Below are positions 57,095-64,000 of a stretch of DNA of 64,000 nt, piece by piece; within the stretch, counting starts at the first letter, position 1; each line of letters begins with the position of its first letter. The stretch is from the NCBI RefSeq assembly GCF_900108875.1, contig NZ_FNYJ01000006.1, positions 124,001 through 188,000 of the forward strand, given 5' to 3'. Made by a program: the position numbers and the translations under genes. The DNA is from Pseudomonas sp. NFR16 (GTDB lineage Bacteria > Pseudomonadota > Gammaproteobacteria > Pseudomonadales > Pseudomonadaceae). The notes under the pieces were generated by a model, which ran no database searches, was not told the origin of the DNA, and saw only the letters and a list, made by a program, of their open reading frames with translations.

Positions 57095-57640
57095 ATGAGC
57101 AGTCTTAGCGTTTATCACGTGTCATCCCCTGAGTTGCCGAACAAGGTCCTGACTCACTTCGAAGACATCGCCTCGACCCTGGCCGAGCACGGCGTGGCGT
57201 TCGACCGCTGGCAGGCAGCCACGCCCATCGCCCCGGGCGCCAGTCAGGAAGACGTGATTTCGGCCTACCGCACACAGATCGACAAACTGATGACCGAGCG
57301 CGGCTACGTCACCGTCGATGTCATCAGCCTCAACAGCGATCATCCGCAAAAAGCCGAATTGCGCGCCAAATTCCTTGACGAGCATCAGCATGGTGAGGAC
57401 GAAGTGCGTTTCTTCGTGGCCGGACGGGGTCTGTTTACCTTGCACATCGGGGATTTCGTCTACGCCGTGCTGTGCGAGAAGAACGATCTGATTTCTGTTC
57501 CCGCGGGCACGCGCCACTGGTTCGACATGGGCGAGCATCCACATTTCGTCGCCATTCGACTGTTCAACAACCCGGAAGGCTGGGTCGCGAAATTCACTGG
57601 CGAATCGATCGCCAGCCAGTTCCCGCGTCTGGAAGACTGA
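57095..57640 (+). CDS. mtnD: Acireductone dioxygenase MtnD
   Basis: A 181-residue cupin. Metal ligands come from EHQHGEDEVRFFVAG (His-x-His and Glu) and the His of PAGTRHWFDMG. With Fe it converts acireductone to the keto acid of methionine and formate; with Ni it would give methylthiopropionate and CO. GAGGAACC lies before the ATG. mtnC follows after only seven bases. Confidence 0.95.
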   Translation: MSSLSVYHVSSPELPNKVLTHFEDIASTLAEHGVAFDRWQAATPIAPGASQEDVISAYRTQIDKLMTERGYVTVDVISLNSDHPQKAELRAKFLDEHQHGEDEVRFFVAGRGLFTLHIGDFVYAVLCEKNDLISVPAGTRHWFDMGEHPHFVAIRLFNNPEGWVAKFTGESIASQFPRLED

Positions 57641-57647
57641 GAATCCC

Positions 57648-58331
57648 ATGGCCATCAAAGCAATTCTGACCGACATCGAAGGCACCACCAGTGCTGTGAG
57701 TTTCGTCTTCGACGTGCTGTTTCCGTATGCGAAGGCGCATTTGCCGGATTACGTTCGCGAGCACGCCGACGAGGCGCAGGTGGCGGCGCAGTTGCAGGCG
57801 GTGCGCGAAGACAGCGGCGAACCTGGCGCTGATGTCGAACGCGTGATCGAAATTCTGCTGGCCTGGATCGCCGAGGATCGCAAGGCAACGCCGCTCAAGG
57901 CGTTGCAGGGCATGGTCTGGCAGCAGGGGTACCTCGCCGGGCAACTCAAGGGCCACGTGTACCCCGACGCGGTCGAAGCCCTGCAGCGCTGGCACGCCGA
58001 AGGCTTCAGGCTTTATGTCTACTCATCGGGATCGATTCAGGCGCAGAAGCTGATTTTCGGCCGTTCCGAGGCGGGCGACCTGTCACCGCTGTTCAGCGGC
58101 TATTTCGACACGACCTCGGGTCCCAAGCGTGAAGAGGCGTCGTATCGGACCATTGCGTCGGCCATCGGCGTTGCGGCTCATGAAATCCTGTTTCTCTCGG
58201 ACATTGTCGAGGAACTGGACGCCGCCCAGGCAGCCGGAATGGCGACCTGCGGGCTGGTAAGAAGCGGTGGGTCGCTGGAAGGTCATGCCAACGTTGCCAG
58301 CTTCGCGGTGATCGATCCGTCGGCGTTCTGA
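57648..58331 (+). CDS. mtnC: Enolase-phosphatase E1 MtnC
   Basis: A 227-residue HAD-family enzyme. Motif I is LTDIEGTTSAVSFV with the nucleophile Asp, motif II is YSSGSIQAQKL, and DIVEELDAAQAAGM carries the acidic motif near the C-terminus. It enolises and dephosphorylates the diketone phosphate to acireductone, the substrate of MtnD. The gene follows mtnD closely and ends at a strong terminator. Confidence 0.95.
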   Translation: MAIKAILTDIEGTTSAVSFVFDVLFPYAKAHLPDYVREHADEAQVAAQLQAVREDSGEPGADVERVIEILLAWIAEDRKATPLKALQGMVWQQGYLAGQLKGHVYPDAVEALQRWHAEGFRLYVYSSGSIQAQKLIFGRSEAGDLSPLFSGYFDTTSGPKREEASYRTIASAIGVAAHEILFLSDIVEELDAAQAAGMATCGLVRSGGSLEGHANVASFAVIDPSAF

Positions 58332-58358
58332 CGACACGTTCTGTCGGTAGAAAAAATG

Positions 58359-58391
58359 AACGGCCAATGTTTCTGACATTGGCCGTTTTCG
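58359..58391 (+). terminator. Intrinsic terminator of the mtn operon
   Basis: A perfect 12-base stem (AACGGCCAATGT at 58359-58370 with its complement at 58376-58387) closes a five-base loop and runs into TTTTCG. Confidence 0.85.
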
Positions 58392-58515
58392 TTACTGGAA
58401 GATAAAAAATGTAAGCACGTTTTTGTTCGTTTGTGGGAAGTTGCTTGTTTGTAGGTCAGGCATGCCTGTTTGTTTTGACCCTTGTGTTTAACCCCCACGG
58501 ACTGTGTAACCCTTC

Positions 58516-58535
58516 GCCTGTCGGATCCTGACAGC
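58516..58535. promoter_or_regulatory. lux-box-like palindrome upstream of the LuxR solo gene
   Basis: GCCTGTCGGATCCTGACAGC contains inverted CTGTC/GACAG arms (58518-58522 and 58530-58534). Its left half resembles the V. fischeri lux box; the right half is shifted by one base. The centre is about 120 bases before the ATG. Confidence 0.45.
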
Positions 58536-58646
58536 TTTTCAAGACGCGCGGGTCGTACATGACCTGCACCGTCGGGAGGCTGGCATCTATTACAAATCAA
58601 AAGGCCATTCAGGGACGCGAAATGACGTTTTTAAACGGAGGGGAAG

Positions 58647-59363
58647 ATGAAAAACGTGCACACAGGGACGCTGAGCCCATTGATCCAGCAAATGGTCAGC
58701 AGCATCACTGAACAGGACGGCGACGCCGCCATTGCCAACGCACTGGACTGGCTCAGGGAAGAGTGCCGCTGCGAGCGGGCCATGCTCTATCAGTACCGCA
58801 ACGGCATGTTGCTCAGTTGCATCACCGCGAACGTGGACAGTTACTGGAAAGACCTTTACTGCCAGGGCCGGTTGATGATCGAAGATCCGGTCATACGCTG
58901 CTTTCGACACACATTGGGGTTTCTCGACTGGGAAGACGCTTTCAAGACCTACCCGCCGTCATCCGCCTACATGGCGGCCGTTGAAGACTGCCAGCTGTTG
59001 CCAGCGTTTTCCTATGGATACAGCAGCCAGAATCGTGCGAATCAGGGCGTCATCACCATCTGCTCGCTTAATGGCATGGAGCGCCCGCTGACCCATAACG
59101 ACCGCTACCTGCTGACGAGTCTGGTGCCGATGCTGCATGTGGCGGGCAAGGGCAGGCAATTGCAGACGCGGGCGTTAACGCCCAAGGAGCTGGAAATTCT
59201 CAAATGGGCGCGTGAAGGCAAGACGGCCTGGGAAATTGGCCTGATCAAGGAAGTGTCCGAAGCGACCGTCAAACATCATTTCAAGAGCATTTACGCCAAG
59301 CTCGGCGTGACCAATCGTGCCCAGGCGGTGGGCGAGGCGCTGTGTCGAGGCATAATCACCTGA
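58647..59363 (+). CDS. LuxR-family quorum-sensing regulator (solo in this window)
   Basis: A 238-residue regulator with an autoinducer-binding domain and a C-terminal GerE helix-turn-helix (TAWEIGLIKEVSEATVKHHF). The six ligand-pocket positions of TraR-type receptors are kept: W67, Y71, D80, P81, W95 and the Gly near 124. This predicts binding of N-acyl-homoserine lactone rather than a plant signal, whose receptors change the first two. No luxI-type synthase is present in the window, so it is a candidate solo. GGAGGGGAAG precedes the ATG. Confidence 0.85.
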   Translation: MKNVHTGTLSPLIQQMVSSITEQDGDAAIANALDWLREECRCERAMLYQYRNGMLLSCITANVDSYWKDLYCQGRLMIEDPVIRCFRHTLGFLDWEDAFKTYPPSSAYMAAVEDCQLLPAFSYGYSSQNRANQGVITICSLNGMERPLTHNDRYLLTSLVPMLHVAGKGRQLQTRALTPKELEILKWAREGKTAWEIGLIKEVSEATVKHHFKSIYAKLGVTNRAQAVGEALCRGIIT

Positions 59364-59420
59364 CAAGGTGGCCTGTGCGGTGATGTCCTCGCCGCGAGCG
59401 ATGCATCGTCAGGACGAAAA

Positions 59421-59460
59421 AAAACCGCGACGGCACGCATGCTGTCGCGGTTTTGAAAGG
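59421..59460. terminator. Bidirectional terminator after the LuxR gene
   Basis: AAAACCGCGAC (59421-59431) pairs perfectly with GTCGCGGTTTT (59444-59454), and A and T tracts flank both sides, so it can stop transcription from either convergent gene. Confidence 0.85.
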
Positions 59461-59496
59461 GATGCTTCAAGGGTGTAACGGCCAACGGGCGTCGAC

Positions 59497-59775
59497 TCAA
59501 CGCGTGTGGTAAGTCGGCAGATCGAAGCGGTGCTGGCTTTGCAACATCGAGATGGCTGGCAGTTCACTGGCTTGTGCTGCCAGATCGCGGCGAATCGCAC
59601 TGATGACCCATTCGAGCTGAACCGGAGTGTGCAACTGGGCATAGGACACGGAACGGCGAATCTGTTTGCCCTCGTGATTGCGCAACGACAGCAATACACC
59701 GCCGTCAGGACGCGGCTGGGTGGTGACTTCGAAATCGGAGAATACGGAAGCGAATTTTTCTTGAATGAAAGTCAT
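59497..59775 (-). CDS. DUF3509-like small protein
   Basis: A 92-residue soluble protein: MTFIQEKFASVFSDFEV, then QPRPDGGVLLSLRN, RRSVSYAQLHTPVQLEWVIS and an alpha-helical end. The PRPDG-hydrophobic pattern matches the Pseudomonas-restricted DUF3509 group as I recall it. An ATG five codons upstream (59790) is an alternative start. It shares a bidirectional terminator with the LuxR gene. Function unknown. Confidence 0.72.
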   Translation of the reverse strand: MTFIQEKFASVFSDFEVTTQPRPDGGVLLSLRNHEGKQIRRSVSYAQLHTPVQLEWVISAIRRDLAAQASELPAISMLQSQHRFDLPTYHTR

Positions 59776-60273
59776 GTCTAGCGGCTCCATTGCTCATGGG
59801 ATAACAAGCTTGGAACTACTAGTGCAGTGACTGTGCCAGTCTTTAGGGTTATAAAAAATCGTTTTAAATCAATAGGTTAAGATTTTATGAAGTTTTCTGT
59901 TTCGTGCAAATTGCATGACTGGCTGTTGGACGTCCTGCATTTTGCGGGAGAAGAGGAGGGTGCTGAGGGGAAAATCGAGCGGTATTGAAATCTCAGACAG
60001 CGTTATCCCGGATTTATTTCCAGACGCTACAGAATATTTCCACCGCGCCGACAGATGGCTATGTGCCGCAAGTGCACCTTTTTGTGGAGGCCACGGGCTG
60101 AGACCACTATTGAGGCGCGTCTATAGGCGCGATCAATATTCCTGCCTCGCAGTCGGCGGACCGAACTGGCATCGTGCAGCGATATGGAACTTGACCTCAG
60201 GCCCGGGTCTCTGAGATTTTCCGGCTCACATGATCGATCACGCGCAGGCCGTCTGCGCTACAGGAGTTACGCA
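59776..60273. other. 498-base gap with AT-rich core
   Basis: The stretch 59810-59960 is clearly richer in A and T than the rest of the window and probably contains the promoter of the small minus-strand gene. A plus-strand open frame at 59915-60214 has no ribosome site or family resemblance and is not called. An RBS (CAGGAG) for the ankyrin gene lies at the right end. Confidence 0.5.
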
Positions 60274-60819
60274 ATGTCTGAAGCACCTAACGCCCCCGGT
60301 TCCGCCACCCGCATGACCGATGAGGAGGCACTGGAATTCGCCGAGCAGGTGTTCGACCGTGCGCGGGCCGGCGATGCCCAGATGCTGGATCGCTTGCTGG
60401 AAAACGGACTGACTCCCAACCTGCGCAACCACAAGGGCGATTCGCTGCTGATGCTGGCCAGCTACCACGGGCATCAGGATGCGGTGAAGGTTCTGCTCAA
60501 ACACAAAGCGGACCCGGAGCTGCGTAATGACAATGGACAAAGCCCGATTGCCGGCGCCGCGTTCAAGGGCGATCTGGAAGTCGTCCGGATTCTGGTCGAA
60601 GGCGGAGCGGACGTCGAAGGCGCGTCTGCCGATGGTCGGACCGCGCTGATGATGGCGGCGATGTTCAACCGCACGGCGATCGTCGATTACCTGATCTCCA
60701 AAGGTGCCAACCCCCACGTTCAGGACGCCAAAGGGGTCACACCCTTGATGGCCGCTCAGACCATGGGCGCTACCGAAACCGCGGAGCAGTTGACCCGGTT
60801 GGGCGTGTCAGGCGCCTGA
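60274..60819 (+). CDS. Ankyrin-repeat protein
   Basis: A 181-residue protein built of about four to five ankyrin repeats, for example GDSLLMLASYHGHQDAVKVL, GQSPIAGAAFKGDLEVVRIL, GRTALMMAAMFNRTAIVDYL and GVTPLMAAQTMGATETAEQL. No signal peptide is present, so it is probably cytoplasmic, unlike the periplasmic AnkB of P. aeruginosa. CAGGAG precedes the ATG. It is a protein-binding scaffold; its partner is unknown. It is followed by a terminator and a small conserved gene. Confidence 0.87.
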   Translation: MSEAPNAPGSATRMTDEEALEFAEQVFDRARAGDAQMLDRLLENGLTPNLRNHKGDSLLMLASYHGHQDAVKVLLKHKADPELRNDNGQSPIAGAAFKGDLEVVRILVEGGADVEGASADGRTALMMAAMFNRTAIVDYLISKGANPHVQDAKGVTPLMAAQTMGATETAEQLTRLGVSGA

Positions 60820-60827
60820 AGCGATAG

Positions 60828-60867
60828 AGGCGCGCAGCATTTCCGGCTATTCTGCGCGCCTGTTTTT
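60828..60867 (+). terminator. Intrinsic terminator between ankyrin gene and next gene
   Basis: AGGCGCGCAG (60828-60837) pairs with CTGCGCGCCT (60852-60861), followed by GTTTTT. It lies only 20 bases before the next ATG. Confidence 0.78.
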
Positions 60868-60886
60868 CGCCAGCGGATCACTCGAC

Positions 60887-61411
60887 ATGAAAGCTTCACT
60901 CATCGAATTCATCAGCAAGATCAGCTCCGGCTGCATGAGCGACGAGGAAATCGAAAAAATCGCCGATGAGGCCGCCCAGGCTTATGCCGACCCGCAAGGG
61001 TTTCTCGACGCCAACCCCGACATCAATTACGACGACACCTTTCCCATTCCCTTGGGCGAGTGGATCGTCGTGGGCAGCCTCCCGGAAACGGTGATGTTTC
61101 AGGCGGACACCTACATGGATCTGTTCAGTGAGATCACGGCGTCGTTTGGCCCCGATGTCACGTTCAACATCAAGCCCAAACAATTGGCCAAGGCCGAACC
61201 GCTGACCGCGCTGAATCGAATCCAGATCCAGCTGGGCAGCATGAACAAGGAAATGGGCGGCTATGTGCTGATGAATCTCAGCGAGCCACTGGATGATGAG
61301 CTGCAGACGGTGTTGGTCTACGGCAATGACCGTGCGCGCGTGATGGAGCTTGGTGTGGAGCTGGGCATTCTCATCGAGCCGTCGCTCGAGGCGCTCAAAG
61401 GGCAGGAATGA
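60887..61411 (+). CDS. Conserved hypothetical acidic protein, 174 residues
   Basis: An acidic soluble protein starting MKASLIEFISKISSGCMSDEE with no signal peptide or membrane segment. Recognisable blocks are PIPLGEWIVVGSLPETVMF and GGYVLMNLSEPLDDELQTVL, but I know no domain for them. The ATG lies just after a terminator, so transcription must start within or near it, or the terminator leaks. Codon use matches the neighbours, so it is likely a real gene. Function unknown. Confidence 0.72.
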   Translation: MKASLIEFISKISSGCMSDEEIEKIADEAAQAYADPQGFLDANPDINYDDTFPIPLGEWIVVGSLPETVMFQADTYMDLFSEITASFGPDVTFNIKPKQLAKAEPLTALNRIQIQLGSMNKEMGGYVLMNLSEPLDDELQTVLVYGNDRARVMELGVELGILIEPSLEALKGQE

Positions 61412-61495
61412 AACGACGGGCAGCGGACTGCCTGGATGCGTTGAAAGCTGCGGGGGCTTAACGTCCGGCCCCCGCACGACTTCTACTGCCGATTT

Positions 61496-62353
61496 TCAGA
61501 CATCCAGGTTGGAGCCCGTGACGGGGGCCGACGGTTTCGCCTGTCTAAGGTCATCCACAACGTCCTTGCCCAGGTCCGAGACTGACTCCCAGGCCTGATC
61601 CATCGTGGTTTTCACTTTATCGGTGAGTTTGTCACGGGTCTGGCCGAACAGCTTGTCCTCGTGGCTGGTCTTGGGCAAGGCCACGCCAATTGTGGCGCCC
61701 AGGGCAATGCCGATGGCGGCCAGTGCCAATGGCTGCTCCTTGAGCATGTAATCCAGCGTGCCCTGCAGGTTGCGGCCCTGACTCAGAAGCGCGTCCTGCG
61801 TGCGGTCAGCGGTCGACTTCAGCGTGTCGCGGGCATTTGAGGTGCCCGATGTCGCGCGTCCCTTGAGGTCATCCATTTTGTCGCTCGCGCCCTCTGCCAG
61901 GTGGCTGGCCTTTTCGCCGAGCTGATGGGCCGATTGGCGCACGTAATCTTTCGCACCGCTCAGAGAGTCACTGACGGCGGCAGCAGCGCCGCCTAACGTT
62001 TCGCCCACCTGACCGAGCACCGAAGGCCCGCTGCTGTGCGGCCGGTTGTTCTGACCGAGCATCAGCCAGCCGACGCCGACCGTGGCGAGAACGACCGGCA
62101 CCGGGTTGTTTTTGATCGAGGTGCCTAGATTGGTGAAGAACTCGCCGCCGTTGTTCCTGGTGAACGCCAGCGCCTGGTCGAACAGCTGCCCCGGCGACAA
62201 TTTGTTTTCCAGTGCATCGACGATGTTCTCGATATTAGCGCGCCGTGCGTCGATATCGCGCTCCAGCGTATCGGGACTTCTGGGAACCTCGACGTCGGGA
62301 ACGGCGTCCTGCTCGAACTGCTCTTTGGTCGCAAAACTGCTTTCAGTGCTCAT
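61496..62353 (-). CDS. DUF3618-family membrane protein
   Basis: A 285-residue protein with an N-terminal DUF3618-type helix (SPDTLERDIDARRANIENIV), a hydrophobic segment (NNPVPVVLATVGVGWLMLG), a long Ala/Ser/Asp-rich amphipathic region with repeats resembling LEA/apolipoprotein helices (ASHLAEGASDKMDDLKGRAT), and a second hydrophobic stretch (PLALAAIGIALGATIGVAL). It begins with an ATGA overlap with the preceding holin-like gene. It may organise or protect the inner membrane under stress; function is not established. Confidence 0.8.
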   Translation of the reverse strand: MSTESSFATKEQFEQDAVPDVEVPRSPDTLERDIDARRANIENIVDALENKLSPGQLFDQALAFTRNNGGEFFTNLGTSIKNNPVPVVLATVGVGWLMLGQNNRPHSSGPSVLGQVGETLGGAAAAVSDSLSGAKDYVRQSAHQLGEKASHLAEGASDKMDDLKGRATSGTSNARDTLKSTADRTQDALLSQGRNLQGTLDYMLKEQPLALAAIGIALGATIGVALPKTSHEDKLFGQTRDKLTDKVKTTMDQAWESVSDLGKDVVDDLRQAKPSAPVTGSNLDV

Positions 62354-62775
62354 GAGACTTTCCTCTGAATAGCGTCTTTATCCTTGTTGAGGGCATGCAT
62401 CGTGCGTTCAGGCGCGAGTTGGGACGGTTCGAGTTGTTTCTTGCCTGACTGCACCATCACGAAACCTGCGATCATCGCGACCGCCCCGACGATCAGGGCA
62501 GCCAGCCACGGGGCAACGTAGAGCGCCAGACCGTAGACGGCGGCCATGAGCAGAATCACCAGGCCTGCGAGCATGAACACCACGCCCCCGGCCACGGCGG
62601 CGGTCGCTGCTTTGGCGGTATCGATGGAGGTTTTGATCTCGGCTTTGGCAAGCGCCAGTTCTTCACTGATCAGTGCGGGGACCTCATGCGCCAGTTGCCG
62701 CACGAGCCCGAGCACCGATTGCTCGCTGTCTGGATTGCTGCCGCTGCTGCGCGGAACGTCTGGATTGATGGCCAT
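62350..62775 (-). CDS. Phage-holin-superfamily (DUF1469-like) membrane protein
   Basis: A 141-residue protein with an amphipathic start (SVLGLVRQLAHEVPALISEE) and two long hydrophobic segments (AAVAGGVVFMLAGLVILLM and LIVGAVAMIAGFVMVQSGKK). It matches the Holin_3_6/DUF1469 family, which is widespread in chromosomal stress operons. The ATG at 62775 shares a base with the stop of the upstream gene (TGATG); a GTG one codon earlier is possible. It is not evidence of a prophage. Confidence 0.82.
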   Translation of the reverse strand: MAINPDVPRSSGSNPDSEQSVLGLVRQLAHEVPALISEELALAKAEIKTSIDTAKAATAAVAGGVVFMLAGLVILLMAAVYGLALYVAPWLAALIVGAVAMIAGFVMVQSGKKQLEPSQLAPERTMHALNKDKDAIQRKVS

Positions 62776-63506
62776 CACAGCTCTCCTTTATTGGCGGGCT
62801 TGTCGGTGGACGTCTCGTCTGGCCTTGCGTGGGAGGCGTCGCGGTCGTTGTGATCTTCAAAACTGCCCATCTCGGCCCCCGATTGCTGAATCCCTGGCTC
62901 GTGGTCGCTGTCGGCGGCGGGCGCAGACGACATGCTCCAGCCGGGCGGGACCGACTGGCTGCGTATCACATCGTCGGTGTGCGGCGGGCGGACGGCGAGT
63001 TCCTCGTCGGCGGCGATCCTGGGATCGAACGCGTCGTCTTCGGCATCGGCGCTGCGGGCTGTGGAATCAGGTGAAGAGGGCTGTGCCAGATCCGGCGTGC
63101 TGGCGCGCATGAAGCGCGAGAGGCCAAAGCCCAACGCAATGCTGCCCGTCAGAAACAGCGCCGGGTTATCGCGGGCCAGCCGCGACACCTGATGCAGCAG
63201 TTCATCGGCGCTTTTTCCGCGCAGGCTTCCGGCAAAGCTGCCCAGGCTGTCCGCGACATCGGTGATGTAATGAGACAGGCCCAAGGTGTCCTTGTCTTGC
63301 AGTTGTTCGGCCGCCGACGTCGCACTCCGGGCCAGATTTTCGATCTCGTCTGCCGCGCGCTGCCGATACTCGTCCAGATGTTCAGTCCCTTGTTCCCGCG
63401 CCGTGTCGAACAGTGCCTTGGCGTCGTCCTGCAGGGTGTGGAGTGCGTCATTGGGTGGCATGGAGCGCTGCTGCGCGCCGTCGCCACCTTGGTTGATCGT
63501 GGGCAT
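62775..63506 (-). CDS. First gene of the stress-like operon, hypothetical
   Basis: A 243-residue protein with an N-terminal amphipathic helix rich in Ala, Glu and Asp (DDAKALFDTAREQGTEHLDE), one hydrophobic stretch (NPALFLTGSIALGFGLSRF) and a long acidic, low-complexity C-terminus rich in Asp, Ser and Pro. AAGGAAGG lies before the ATG at 63506. The three genes overlap by a few bases each and all have amphipathic and membrane parts, which suggests that they assemble together. Function unknown. Confidence 0.75.
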   Translation of the reverse strand: MPTINQGGDGAQQRSMPPNDALHTLQDDAKALFDTAREQGTEHLDEYRQRAADEIENLARSATSAAEQLQDKDTLGLSHYITDVADSLGSFAGSLRGKSADELLHQVSRLARDNPALFLTGSIALGFGLSRFMRASTPDLAQPSSPDSTARSADAEDDAFDPRIAADEELAVRPPHTDDVIRSQSVPPGWSMSSAPAADSDHEPGIQQSGAEMGSFEDHNDRDASHARPDETSTDKPANKGEL

Positions 63507-63601
63507 CTTGGTCACCTTCCTTTCATAGAAAGAGATGCTCACCGCGGCTTCACTTCTGGCAGTTGCATCTCACGCGGCAGGAAATCTGCACGCTGTAAAG
63601 G

Positions 63602-63629
63602 GTTGAGCCGGGAGTAGAATCAGTAGTTC
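63602..63629 (-). promoter_or_regulatory. AlgU (sigma-E)-like promoter of the stress operon
   Basis: On the minus strand GAACTA (63629-63624) stands 17 bases from TCAAC (63606-63602), close to the AlgU consensus GAACTT and TCTGA or TCAAA. It is about 95 bases before the first ATG. Confidence 0.45.
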
Positions 63630-63744
63630 TGAATGAGAGACGGACGGCGGCTGCATCTTTCGCAAGGCGCTGCACCAACCCGACGGAACCCTCATCGCGC
63701 CGCGCGACTCCTATCTGGGCAAGCCTTCAATTAGGAGCGACACC

Positions 63745-63936
63745 ATGGGTTCCACCTTCAATGGTCTGGTTGGACTGATCATTCTGGCCCTCGACATCTG
63801 GGCCATCATCAATGTGTTGAAGAGCGGCGCCGAGACCGGCATGAAGATTCTCTGGGTGCTGCTGATCGTGCTGCTTCCGGTCCTGGGCCTGATCATCTGG
63901 GCAATCGCCGGCCCGCGAGGCAATGTCCGCGTCTAG
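63745..63936 (+). CDS. Small PLDc_N-like membrane protein
   Basis: A 63-residue protein with two hydrophobic segments (LVGLIILALDIWAIINVL and KILWVLLIVLLPVLGLIIWA) and the WALLVLLLPVLG-like centre with a terminal GPRGN typical of the PLDc_N domain of cardiolipin synthases, here alone. AGGAG precedes the ATG. Stand-alone versions are common but unstudied membrane proteins. It is followed by a terminator and is divergent from the stress operon. Confidence 0.82.
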   Translation: MGSTFNGLVGLIILALDIWAIINVLKSGAETGMKILWVLLIVLLPVLGLIIWAIAGPRGNVRV

Positions 63937-63961
63937 ACGGTGGCAAGGATTCAGAACATCG

Positions 63962-63998
63962 ACGCCTGATTGGCCTGTTGCGCAATCAGGCGTTTTTC
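63962..63998 (+). terminator. Intrinsic terminator after the PLDc_N gene
   Basis: ACGCCTGATTG (63962-63972) pairs perfectly with CAATCAGGCGT (63983-63993), followed by TTTTT at the window end. Confidence 0.85.
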
Positions 63999-64000
63999 AT

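Larger units (their letters stand above)
58332..58646. other. 315-base gap between mtnC and the LuxR gene
   Basis: After the mtnC terminator comes an AT-richer stretch (58390-58500) and a lux-box-like palindrome (58516-58535). A strong ribosome site (GGAGGGGAAG) precedes the LuxR ATG. No coding region is seen. Confidence 0.6.

Noticed and set aside
59915..60214. A 99-codon plus-strand frame
   Set aside because: No ribosome site, atypical composition and no family resemblance.
62350..62775. Holin-superfamily protein as a prophage sign
   Set aside because: No other phage gene is near, and the family is common in chromosomal stress operons.

Overview
The window looks like a chromosomal segment of a Pseudomonas species of the fluorescens/syringae side of the genus. 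The evidence is high GC content with Pseudomonas-style codon use, a Ku/LigD pair with the pseudomonad LigD domain order, an E. coli-type PssA, a prmB-hydrolase-aroC-transporter-mtnBDC block that I recall as conserved in pseudomonads, a nic nicotinate-degradation cluster very close to that of P. putida, and many REP/REPIN elements in the gaps. No tRNA, rRNA, CRISPR array, insertion sequence or prophage was seen.

Layout. (1) Bases 2-9078 are one left-to-right array: an FAD-linked 2-hydroxyacid oxidase (cut by the window edge), an aminotransferase, a polar amino acid ABC transporter (two permeases and an ATPase), a REPIN, a cysteine-dioxygenase-like cupin, a glutathione S-transferase-like protein, and a 912-residue protein fusing four rhodanese modules to a PLP-dependent cystathionine beta-lyase. 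Together they suggest uptake and catabolism of a sulfur-containing amino acid. (2) 9.1-19.6 kb holds an SDR, an MFS exporter, ku-ligD, an AraC regulator divergent from an AhpD-like gene, and an ADP/ATP-translocase-like carrier paired with a Tat-exported aldo/keto reductase. (3) 19.9-32.9 kb is the nicotinate catabolic island: a periplasmic nucleoside hydrolase, nicT, nicF, nicD and nicC on the minus strand; nicX, nicR, nicA and nicB on the plus strand; and nicS on the minus strand. nicE (maleate isomerase) and nicP (porin) are absent. Palindromes in the nicC/nicX gap and upstream of nicA fit NicR and NicS operators.

(4) 32.9-46.8 kb is mixed: pssA, a CurA-like reductase, an SDR with a convergent TetR gene, an MscS channel with a cyclic-nucleotide-binding domain, an LD-carboxypeptidase, a chemoreceptor, a BenE-family transporter, a MarR/aminotransferase divergent pair with twin palindromes, a GST and an LprI-like protein. 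(5) 46.9-58.3 kb is housekeeping: a glutaredoxin-like protein, folE, two paralogous small lipoproteins, an Smr protein, an isochorismatase-fold protein with Ser at the nucleophile position, prmB, a tail-anchored protein, a hydrolase, aroC, an HcaT-like transporter and the methionine-salvage genes mtnB, mtnD and mtnC. (6) 58.3-64.0 kb has a LuxR solo with an intact AHL pocket and a lux-box-like palindrome upstream, a DUF3509-like protein, an ankyrin protein, a conserved hypothetical, a three-gene envelope-stress-like operon and a small PLDc_N-like membrane protein.

The most notable items are the rhodanese-lyase fusion and its operon, the nic cluster without nicE, the twin-palindrome MarR switch, the LuxR solo, the nucleophile-less isochorismatase homologue, and a composite repeat of about 120 bp present in three copies.
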